Positions 7,327 through 13,508 of a DNA stretch of 16,385 nucleotides are shown here, one piece after another. Source of the stretch: Candidatus Bathycorpusculum fermentans (GTDB lineage Archaea > Thermoproteota > Bathyarchaeia > Bathyarchaeales > Bathycorpusculaceae); the NCBI GenBank assembly GCA_009787175.1, contig WRGM01000147.1, forward strand, positions 1 through 16,385, written 5' to 3'. The number at the start of each line of letters is the position of its first letter. Within the stretch, counting starts at the first letter, position 1. Made by a program: the position numbers and the translations under genes. Under the pieces are notes generated by a model. That model was not told the origin of the DNA, did no database searches, and was given only the letters and a program-made list of their open reading frames with translations.

Positions 7327-9405
7327 TTGAGAAAATACACACTAATAATCGCTGAAAAACCCGACACTGCAAACCGCATCGCCACAGCCTTAGATGATAA
7401 AAGCAGTCCTAGGCGAGAAACGGATAACGGTGTACCGTTTTTTGTAGCAAAACATGAAAGTAAAGAACTAGTTATAGCATCAGCTCTGGGTCATCTATAT
7501 ACTGTCTCAGGGGTAAAGAAGAGGGAATGGGATTACCCAATTTTTGATTATCAATGGACACCACGTTGGATAGCTGAGAAAAAAGCATCAAAAACACGTG
7601 CTTGGATAAAAGTACTCTCAAAACTTGCAGAAAACGCAACAGAATTTGTTGACGCATGCGACTATGACATTGAGGGCAGCATAATAGGCTACTCCATTCT
7701 CAAATATGCCTGCAATAGCAAAGAAACAGTAGCTAAACGCATGAAATACTCCACGCTCACTAAAGAAGAGCTTAAAGAGTCATTTAATAAATTACTATCA
7801 CACCTTGATTTTGAACTCGTTGAAGCAGGCCTAGCAAGACATGAAGTAGACTGGCTATATGGCATAAATCTTTCTCGAGCATTAACATTAGCAGTAAAAA
7901 ACAACAACAGCACATACGCCATGCTAAGCACAGGTCGCGTACAAGGTCCAATTTTGAAATATATAGAAATACGAGAAAAAAATATACAAGTTTTTGTTCC
8001 AACACCATTTTGGAGTATAACAGCAAAAATACGCATAGATGAACACATATTTGATTTAGAATACGAAAAAAAAGCTATTGAAACAAAAACAGAAGCAAAT
8101 AATATCGCGGCAGCCTGCAAAGTTAGAAAGGGAAAAATTGACAAGATTAACGTAAAAGAGTTCCAACAAAAACCACCTGTGCCATTTGACCTAGGCACAC
8201 TTCAAAGAGAAGCCTACAAACTTTTCAAATACACACCTATACAGACATCCAAAATTGCTCAGCATCTATATGTTAACGCCCTAATTTCTTACCCAAGAAC
8301 CAGTAGCCAAAAATTACCGCCTACCGTAGGTTATCGCGTTATACTTAAAAAACTCAGCAACGCTGCAGTATATCAGAAATTAGCACAGAGTCTTTTAGCT
8401 AAAGATACACTAAAGCCTAATGAAGGCCCAAAGTTTGATCCCGCTCATCCTTCAATTTATCCAACAGGCAATATGCCAGAGAAAGCATTGGACACAGCTG
8501 AAAAAAATATTTATGATTTAATCGTTAGACGGTTCCTTGCAGTTTTCGGTGAACCAGCCCTTAAGCAGAGTATCAAAGTTTCAGTAGATATTAATCAAAA
8601 CCAGTTTTTCATGACAGGCTATCGTACATTAAAAGAATGTTGGATAGAATATTATAAGCCGTATATCCATTCAGAAAATATTTCGTTGCCGTTACTTTTT
8701 GAAGACCAAAAAGTTGCAGTGCAAAAGGTAACTTTAAAAGATAATTTTACCAAGCCACCTTCAAGATATAATCCACAGAGTCTTCTTAGAAAAATGGAAA
8801 AAGAGCAAATAGGTACGAAAGCAACTCGGGCAATGGCAATTCAGACACTTTATACTCGTAAATATTTGGAAGGAGAGCAAAATATGGTCATTACTGGTCT
8901 TGGTTTTGAAGTAGCTGGGGTACTAAAGAATTATTGTCCAAGTGTAGTCTCCTCTGAGATGACAAGAAAACTTGAAGGAAAAATGGAACAAATTCAATTA
9001 AAGCAGGATACTAAACAGAATGTGCTTGCAGACACTATTAAAGATTTAAAAATTGTCACATCATCGCTTAAACATAATCAATCGGAAATTGGCATGCAAC
9101 TTGGACAAAAAATTAAACAGTTACAACTTGATAAACGAACCATAGGAAACTGTCCTAAATGTCAAATAGGAAAACTAGTTATCATTCGCTCTAAAAAAAC
9201 TGGTAAACGCTTTATTGGCTGTACCAATTTTTTTGAAAACGCCTGTAATACGTCTTTTCCACTGCCACAGATAGGAACAATTAAGCCTTTAGTATCACCC
9301 TGTAAATCATGTGGTTATCCTGTCATTAAAGTTTTAATTAAGTCAAAACACCCGTGGCGTTTATGTCTTAATCCTAATTGTTCAGACAAGGAGCAAAAAA
9401 TATGA
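7327..9405 (+). CDS. topA: Type IA DNA topoisomerase (topoisomerase I)
   Basis: This enzyme relaxes negative supercoils by a single-strand break through a 5'-phosphotyrosine. It has 692 residues. The TOPRIM metal site is formed by E10 (LIIAEKPD) and DACDYDIEG (D112, D114, E116). The catalytic tyrosine is Y322 in LISYPRTSS. EVDWLYGINLSRALT and TGRVQGP are standard family stretches. The C-terminus carries two topoisomerase-type zinc fingers: C609/C612/C632/C640 and C659/C662/C680/C685. The TTG start is chosen because it lies directly before the conserved KYTLIIAEKPD, and an upstream stop closes the frame. There is no reverse-gyrase helicase domain, which argues for a non-hyperthermophile, at least in this locus. 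The stop codon overlaps the next gene's ATG (ATGA), implying translational coupling to the small zinc-finger protein. Confidence 0.95.
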   Translation: MRKYTLIIAEKPDTANRIATALDDKSSPRRETDNGVPFFVAKHESKELVIASALGHLYTVSGVKKREWDYPIFDYQWTPRWIAEKKASKTRAWIKVLSKLAENATEFVDACDYDIEGSIIGYSILKYACNSKETVAKRMKYSTLTKEELKESFNKLLSHLDFELVEAGLARHEVDWLYGINLSRALTLAVKNNNSTYAMLSTGRVQGPILKYIEIREKNIQVFVPTPFWSITAKIRIDEHIFDLEYEKKAIETKTEANNIAAACKVRKGKIDKINVKEFQQKPPVPFDLGTLQREAYKLFKYTPIQTSKIAQHLYVNALISYPRTSSQKLPPTVGYRVILKKLSNAAVYQKLAQSLLAKDTLKPNEGPKFDPAHPSIYPTGNMPEKALDTAEKNIYDLIVRRFLAVFGEPALKQSIKVSVDINQNQFFMTGYRTLKECWIEYYKPYIHSENISLPLLFEDQKVAVQKVTLKDNFTKPPSRYNPQSLLRKMEKEQIGTKATRAMAIQTLYTRKYLEGEQNMVITGLGFEVAGVLKNYCPSVVSSEMTRKLEGKMEQIQLKQDTKQNVLADTIKDLKIVTSSLKHNQSEIGMQLGQKIKQLQLDKRTIGNCPKCQIGKLVIIRSKKTGKRFIGCTNFFENACNTSFPLPQIGTIKPLVSPCKSCGYPVIKVLIKSKHPWRLCLNPNCSDKEQKI

Positions 9406-9632
9406 AGTGCAAAATTTGTAGTCGTCCAGTTAAAGAGAAGGGTTATTGTAGTTTGCATTTGAAGGCGTATCAGAATATTTATGGGAAATTTGTTGTGTGG
9501 GAGAAAGCATTAGGGGTTACTTGGATGGATTATTTGATTAAAATTTCGAAAAATTCATTAAGCGGAGAATGGGCTAAAGAAGTAGCAAAGCATTTAATTG
9601 AGGGCGAGAGCAGAAATGACAAAGAAAAATAA
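9402..9632 (+). CDS. Small zinc-finger protein coupled to topA
   Basis: This is a 76-residue protein with an N-terminal C-x2-C-x9-C-x2-H cluster: C3, C6, C16 and H19 (MKCKICSRPVKEKGYCSLHL). A helical tail follows, rich in aromatic and basic residues (YGKFVVWEKALGVTWMDYL). The frame is open from 9378, but ATG 9402 is preferred. An AAGGAG lies eight bases upstream, the protein then begins at the zinc cluster, and the ATG overlaps the topA stop as ATGA. The next gene begins inside its 3' end. The function is not known. Its coupling to topA suggests a DNA- or RNA-linked partner role, but that is inference. Confidence 0.8.
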   Translation: MKCKICSRPVKEKGYCSLHLKAYQNIYGKFVVWEKALGVTWMDYLIKISKNSLSGEWAKEVAKHLIEGESRNDKEK

Positions 9633-10077
9633 GAAGCAACAGTTAAAACAAAAACCAGCACCTACTACTACTCAATCATCAGTATCTTCTTCACTGAGTA
9701 AATGGTTCAAAAAAGTTGTAACAACTCAGCCATTTGCCTTAATTATAACAGTCGTTCTTATTGGCGCTACGGTGTTCCTGCTTGGAGGTGGCTTATATAC
9801 CATGACGACAGAGAACGTCATGCCTTCTTTGTATTATAACAATAGATTTTACTTCTTAAGTCCATGGGGCATGAGTGAACAGTTTATCTCAGAAACAATA
9901 ATAACAATAATGTTGTACATAATGGGGTTTGCAGGTTTACTATCAGTTTATCAAAGCACTAAAAATGCTAGCAAACCGAGACAAGCATACATACTATTGC
10001 TCGTTGGGGCAAGCCTTATCCTACTATCATACGTATGTCTTGAGAGTGCAATCAACATCAAATCAGCAGGCTTTTAG
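9616..10077 (+). CDS. Three-helix membrane protein, OST3/OST6-like candidate
   Basis: This 153-residue protein has a basic, Gln- and Thr-rich cytosolic N-terminus (2-37). Helices follow at about 39-61 (ending LLGGGLY), 90-114 and 123-145. A loop of about 30 residues (62-89) precedes the motif MSEQFISETI. By eye, the order of helices, the Gly-rich end of the first helix, the long loop, the QF-x-[SA]-ET motif and the basic loop before the last helix resemble the last three helices of human TUSC3/MAGT1 (OST3/OST6), where QFVAETHI occupies the same place. No thioredoxin domain is present. A TTG at 9598 is a possible earlier start; ATG 9616 is preferred. It overlaps the preceding gene by 17 bases and ends the topA operon. 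The OST3/6 call is tentative; otherwise it is a conserved hypothetical membrane protein. Confidence 0.6.
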   Translation: MTKKNKKQQLKQKPAPTTTQSSVSSSLSKWFKKVVTTQPFALIITVVLIGATVFLLGGGLYTMTTENVMPSLYYNNRFYFLSPWGMSEQFISETIITIMLYIMGFAGLLSVYQSTKNASKPRQAYILLLVGASLILLSYVCLESAINIKSAGF

Positions 10078-10084
10078 AGACCGG

Positions 10085-10104
10085 TTTTATTTTTTTTCCT
10101 TTTC
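10085..10104 (+). terminator. T-rich transcription terminator after the topA operon
   Basis: The tract ttttattttttttccttttc begins eight bases after the stop codon of the membrane-protein gene. Archaeal RNA polymerase terminates at T-rich tracts of this kind without needing a hairpin. No strong hairpin precedes it. Confidence 0.5.
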
Positions 10105-10304
10105 TCATAGGGCATAATTAAAGAACTGATTAGAAAATGTGAAGAGCGATCCATTAGTTAAATGCCTAATCTCATAGCCATCATACATATCGTTCTGCAT
10201 ACAGTATTCAACACCTAAATGTAACAGTCTATAGCAAAGTTCAATATCATCATAACCATCCCTCGCCTTAGCACCTAGTCAACAAAAAGAATTATAGAAT
10301 ATGA
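10105..10304 (-). pseudogene. Broken fragment, possibly of a family 2 glycosyltransferase
   Basis: On the minus strand an open frame of 56 codons ends at a TGA (10105-10107). It reads GAKARDGYDDIELCYRLLHL and continues with coding-like composition to FFNYAL. It has no start codon: an in-frame TGA lies two codons upstream. In a neighbouring frame just before it (10278-10304) the codons read SYSIILFVD and then stop. The pairing LFVD then GYDDIELCYRL resembles the metal-binding strand and the later ED/CxR region of GT2 enzymes, with the intervening part deleted. The family guess is weak, but the fragmentary state is clear from the stops. It occupies most of the 10078-10454 gap. Bases 10305-10454 show no gene; a TATA-like ctttataaaaa sits near 10348-10358, with no recognised product. 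Confidence 0.4.
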
Positions 10305-10454
10305 CTACTAAACGTGTGGATGTATGAGCTATTATGTGTTAAATATACTTTATAAAAAATGCGGGCCTAGTTTACTTGCTAGTTATTCCGATAAGCCTGA
10401 TCAGATCGTTCGTTAAATAGTTGGTGCGTTATGTCTCATTGTTGTTTAGGATGT

Positions 10455-10964
10455 TTACCATGGATGTTTTTTGAGTTTGAGTTTGTAAGCACAGATGTTT
10501 GTAAATAGGTGAATTGGGGGTGTAAGTAATAGTGTTGTTATTGCAATCTCCCAGCTTATAATGGAAAGTGGGATTGAAAAAATGATTGCGCCGACAACGA
10601 AGTCGAGTTGATCAATAATTGGTAACATCCCACCGGGAACAATGTCTAGTCGTCTTTTAAGAAAAGCCGCTGTTAAATCGCCTAAGAGTGCGCCAAATGG
10701 TGTAAACACTGCGAAGAGAATAGATAAAGGAAGAATATGTGAAGGTATAAAGTAATATTCGGCTAAGCCAACGCTTAAACCAATAATCCATCCGAAAAGA
10801 AATCCTCTAAAGGTTTTATTATTGCCAAACAGTCGTTTGCCGTCGATAAAGTTTTTGCCAAAGTCAATTTTTGTTCCTCCACCTGCAAGTACGGGTATAG
10901 CGTTTGCGCAGTAGGCAGGAAAGATGAATATAATAGCTTGAATTATTAGCAATGTTATGTCCAT
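10455..10964 (-). CDS. carS: CDP-archaeol synthase (DUF46)
   Basis: This integral membrane enzyme transfers CMP from CTP to digeranylgeranylglyceryl phosphate, giving CDP-archaeol for archaeal phospholipid synthesis. Its 169 residues match the usual family length. Signature stretches are YCANAIPVLAGGG (about 18-30), DGKRLFGNNKTFRGFLFG (about 41-58), GDLTAAFLKRRLDIVPG (about 95-111) and LPIIDQLDFVVGA (about 114-126). These carry the Asp/Lys/Asn residues shared with bacterial CDP-diacylglycerol synthases. Four to five hydrophobic helices surround them. It lies 18 bases after the RadB-like gene on the same strand and is probably cotranscribed. No strong Shine-Dalgarno is visible. Confidence 0.93.
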   Translation of the reverse strand: MDITLLIIQAIIFIFPAYCANAIPVLAGGGTKIDFGKNFIDGKRLFGNNKTFRGFLFGWIIGLSVGLAEYYFIPSHILPLSILFAVFTPFGALLGDLTAAFLKRRLDIVPGGMLPIIDQLDFVVGAIIFSIPLSIISWEIAITTLLLTPPIHLFTNICAYKLKLKKHPW

Positions 10965-10982
10965 GATGTTTACCGTATTACT

Positions 10983-11708
10983 TTATTCATAGAATTCAGT
11001 TGCAAATATACCTCTTTCACCTATTTGTACATAACCGGTAATGTGCATCATTTTTGTATGATATTTCTCTATTGTCACTTTAACTAACTTTGTCTCGGCA
11101 GGTTTAAGAGAGATTATATTGTCAGCCCAAAATGTTAACACACGATTTGCGGCTGGTTTGACGCTGCCCGATGGGTCGCTAAATATGTTTCTTACTTGGC
11201 TGTTTATTATTATTGGGATTTTTTGGATTTTTGCTGTTTGTGCTAATATGGCCATTTGTCTGTTTAGTTCCCGGTTTACGCTGAAAGCTATGGTTTTGTT
11301 TTGGGTTTCTGCGATTTTGGCTCCGTATAGTGAGTTTATAGTGTCGATAACTATTAGTCCGAATTTGTGTGGTGGTGTTATGTAGGCGTCTATTTTGTCT
11401 ATTAGTGTTGTTTGTTCTTTGAAGTTTATGGGTTTTATTAGGAGGATTTTGTCGGCTATGTTGTCGAGTTTTTCGTTGGCTATTTGGGCGAGTCGTTTAG
11501 AGGAGAAGGTGTTGTCGCAGTCTATGTATAGTGTTTTTAGGTTTTGTGTTGCGCAGTTGAAGGCGCATTGGGTTGTAAGTGTGCTTTTTCCGGTTTCGGG
11601 TTCGCCGTAGATTAATGTTATTGTTTCAGGGTTGATGCCGTTGTCTATATTGTCGATGTAGTCTATGCCTGTTAAGACTTTTTTTGTGTCAACCACGTGG
11701 ATGCACAT
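10983..11708 (-). CDS. RadB-like RecA-superfamily ATPase
   Basis: This is a single-domain RecA/RadA paralogue of 241 residues from ATG 11708. A TTG one codon earlier is less likely. Walker A is GEPETGKST (35-43) and Walker B is LIVIDT (D122). LYIDCDNTF (60-68) and INSQVRN supply the usual RecA-core strands. AANRVLTFWADNIISL corresponds to the late core region of RadB. The N-terminal helix-hairpin-helix domain of RadA is missing, which points to the RadB/RadC class of recombination modulators rather than the main recombinase. It starts about nine bases from its predicted transcription start, from a promoter shared with the divergent nuclease gene, and is followed by carS. Codon use is odd: the coding strand is very poor in G and T, see findings. 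Confidence 0.8.
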   Translation of the reverse strand: MCIHVVDTKKVLTGIDYIDNIDNGINPETITLIYGEPETGKSTLTTQCAFNCATQNLKTLYIDCDNTFSSKRLAQIANEKLDNIADKILLIKPINFKEQTTLIDKIDAYITPPHKFGLIVIDTINSLYGAKIAETQNKTIAFSVNRELNRQMAILAQTAKIQKIPIIINSQVRNIFSDPSGSVKPAANRVLTFWADNIISLKPAETKLVKVTIEKYHTKMMHITGYVQIGERGIFATEFYE

Positions 11709-11736
11709 CAAGATTATTAACTTGGTCTAATATGTG

Positions 11737-11750
11737 TTTTATATTTAAAG
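11737..11750. promoter_or_regulatory. Bidirectional TATA-like element between the RadB-like and RuvC-like genes
   Basis: The stretch TTTTATATTTAAAG reads as a TATA element on both strands and sits in a 62-base gap between divergent genes. Its centre is 27 bases from the ATG at 11771 (plus strand), predicting a leaderless mRNA. It is about 35 bases from the ATG at 11708 (minus strand), predicting a leader of about nine bases. No other AT-rich element of this quality lies in the gap. Confidence 0.5.
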
Positions 11751-11770
11751 AGTGTTATCAGGTAGACTAT

Positions 11771-12400
11771 ATGAGAGTGAAAGTTGCAGTTGTTACGGTG
11801 CAGGGGAAGGCGTATTTTCATATAGTAAATTTGCTTAAAGAGAAGGATATAGCGTTTTTCAGTTTAATGCCTAATGAGTCTATACCTGCAGGGGTTAAAG
11901 TGGTTATAACGACGCCTGAGGAGCAGTATGGAATAGTTTTTGATAAAATTTTGACGTTTACGTGTGAGGAGGAATTAGATAGTTTAATGAGTCAAGTTAC
12001 AATTAGTTTACATGGGAAAGAACGTTATGAGAGAATGGTTATAGGTGTTGATCCTGGAGAAGTGACGGGATTAATAGTAATAGCTGATGGTAAAGTGTTA
12101 ATTGAGGCGAATTGTTTAAGCATACAGGAGACAAGTAATAAGATAAAGAGTATATTGAAAAACGTGAACTTGTCAGCTACGAAGGTTAGAGTTAAAATTG
12201 GAAATGGAGTACCAGCTTACAGGGAGCTAATTGGCACGTTAGATAAAGCGTTGGATCCTAAAATCGTGTTGGACGTAGTTAGTGAAGTGGGAACAAATTT
12301 ACCAATAAGTAAACGTAGCAGGAGCTTGAGGCATATAATTTCAGCTACGAGAATATCAACAAGGGTAGGCTGCATTTATCAGAGAAGCAGGAAAGAGTAA
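11771..12400 (+). CDS. Predicted RuvC/YqgF-fold (RNase H-like) nuclease
   Basis: This 209-residue protein has no Shine-Dalgarno and fits a leaderless start; the frame is open from 11684, but ATG 11771 is preferred. The second half begins VIGVDPGEVTGLIV, the first strand of a RuvC-type RNase H fold, with catalytic-type D94. VKIGNGVPAYRELIG gives the next core strand. VVSEVGTNLP (E172) sits where YqgF-like proteins carry their DE-R-x-ST motif. RHIISATRIS near the C-terminus matches the last helix but lacks the usual Asp, so activity is uncertain. The first 85 residues form a separate small alpha/beta domain (MRVKVAVVTVQGKAYFHIVN) that I do not recognise. The Clp1-like kinase gene follows after 16 bases. 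A nuclease or structural nucleic-acid role is inferred from fold motifs only. Confidence 0.65.
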   Translation: MRVKVAVVTVQGKAYFHIVNLLKEKDIAFFSLMPNESIPAGVKVVITTPEEQYGIVFDKILTFTCEEELDSLMSQVTISLHGKERYERMVIGVDPGEVTGLIVIADGKVLIEANCLSIQETSNKIKSILKNVNLSATKVRVKIGNGVPAYRELIGTLDKALDPKIVLDVVSEVGTNLPISKRSRSLRHIISATRISTRVGCIYQRSRKE

Positions 12401-12416
12401 GAGGAGAAAAAAGAAA

Positions 12417-13508
12417 ATGGGGAAAATAGTTGAAGCAGGTAAAACTTTGATAGTAAATGGTCCATCATCTGTGAGAATTGTTTCAGGTAAAGTAGAGGTT
12501 TTTGGTAATGTTATAAAGGAAAATCAGCAGATAATTGTGCGTGAAGGGAAAAGGCAGCCTTTTCATGTTTTGGAGAGTACAGAGTTTCATGTTTCGCTGG
12601 GGGCAAATGCTACAATGCAGGAGGAGGAGACAAATACTATTCCATCGTCATGGGATGAGGCGTTTCAAGCGGTTGTAGCTATACAGAATAAGCCAGCTGT
12701 TGTCATGGTTGTAGGTAAAGCTGACTCTGGGAAGAGCAGTCTTTGCACGTACATAGTTAACAATCTTATAAATTGGAAAACTAGAGCAGCTGTTCTAGAC
12801 AGCGACATGGAGCAGTCAGATATTGGTCCACCGTGTACTATTGCTTATAATTATGTCACTAAGCGTGTTACGGAGCTTTGTGATGCAGGTATGTCTAACG
12901 CGTTTTTTGTTGGAGTTACCTCGCCAATTCAGGCTGTGAGTAGGTCAATTGAGGGCTTAACTGTAATGTATAAAGAGATAATGCAGAGGCATGATGCGGA
13001 TTATGTGATTATTAATACTGATGGCGCTATAGAAGGCGAGGATGCGATTAATTATAAATTACAGCTTGTTAATCAGTTTAAGCCAGATTTGGTAATTGGT
13101 ATTCAGAATCAGGAAGAGCTTGTACCATTATTTTCGGGTATTAATGCATTGCCTACATGTTGTATTAAATCATCGCCAAATGCTAATGTGCGTAATGCTG
13201 AAAAGCGTACAAGACTGCGGGAATTGAATTATGCGAAGCATCTAAAGGATGCTAAAATACGTTCATTTTTTGCCAGTTATATGGAAATTCAAGAGAAAAA
13301 TGTTCTGCCAAAAGAGGCGGGTAAGGAAAAGGGGATTCTTGTTGGGTTAAAGAATTCTAAGAAGCATTTTTTGGGAATTGGTATTATGCTTGAATATAAC
13401 CGGGCGCGGCAGATAATGAAGGTATTAACGTCAGTTAGTGTAAAACCGGCTAGTATTATAATTGGCAGAATTAGATTAGATCCTGAGCTTAGGGAGATAC
13501 CGCTGTAA
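12417..13508 (+). CDS. Clp1/Nol9-like polynucleotide 5'-hydroxyl kinase
   Basis: This P-loop kinase is expected to phosphorylate 5'-OH ends of RNA, and perhaps DNA. In eukaryotes, Clp1 and Grc3/Nol9 act in tRNA splicing, mRNA 3'-end and rRNA processing; an archaeal Clp1 homologue is known as a polynucleotide kinase. It has 363 residues. An N-terminal beta-rich domain (1-75) contains VNGPSSVRI and GKVEVFG. Walker A is GKADSGKSS (100-108). The Clp1 signature follows as VLDSDMEQSDIGPPC (126-140), whose Asp128/Asp130 and Gln133 match the DxDxGQ core. IINTDGAIEG (about 198-207) gives the substrate-side strand. A C-terminal beta domain completes the family layout. GAGGAG lies ten bases before the ATG. 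The gene follows the RuvC-like gene by 16 bases, and its 3' end overlaps the XPD-like gene on the other strand by 20 bases. Confidence 0.87.
   Translation: MGKIVEAGKTLIVNGPSSVRIVSGKVEVFGNVIKENQQIIVREGKRQPFHVLESTEFHVSLGANATMQEEETNTIPSSWDEAFQAVVAIQNKPAVVMVVGKADSGKSSLCTYIVNNLINWKTRAAVLDSDMEQSDIGPPCTIAYNYVTKRVTELCDAGMSNAFFVGVTSPIQAVSRSIEGLTVMYKEIMQRHDADYVIINTDGAIEGEDAINYKLQLVNQFKPDLVIGIQNQEELVPLFSGINALPTCCIKSSPNANVRNAEKRTRLRELNYAKHLKDAKIRSFFASYMEIQEKNVLPKEAGKEKGILVGLKNSKKHFLGIGIMLEYNRARQIMKVLTSVSVKPASIIIGRIRLDPELREIPL

Noticed and set aside
7166..7372. 68-codon minus-strand frame across the topA upstream region
   Set aside because: It runs antisense to both the transposase remnant and the topA start, has biased low-complexity composition (TTTTKNINRT) and no recognisable motif.
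7689..8198. 169-codon minus-strand frame opposite topA
   Set aside because: It is antisense to the well-supported TOPRIM and following region of topA and shows no family motif, so it is a shadow.
10345..10425. tRNA or other structured RNA downstream of a TATA-like ctttataaaaa
   Set aside because: A G-rich start and a GTTCG stretch suggested a tRNA, but no acceptor stem pairs and no anticodon arm could be built. A C/D-box sRNA reading also lacked a proper C box.
11684..11770. Upstream extension of the RuvC-like protein
   Set aside because: The added 29 codons would overlap the RadB-like gene start and the shared promoter. The sequence has no conserved look, and the ATG at 11771 fits the TATA spacing.
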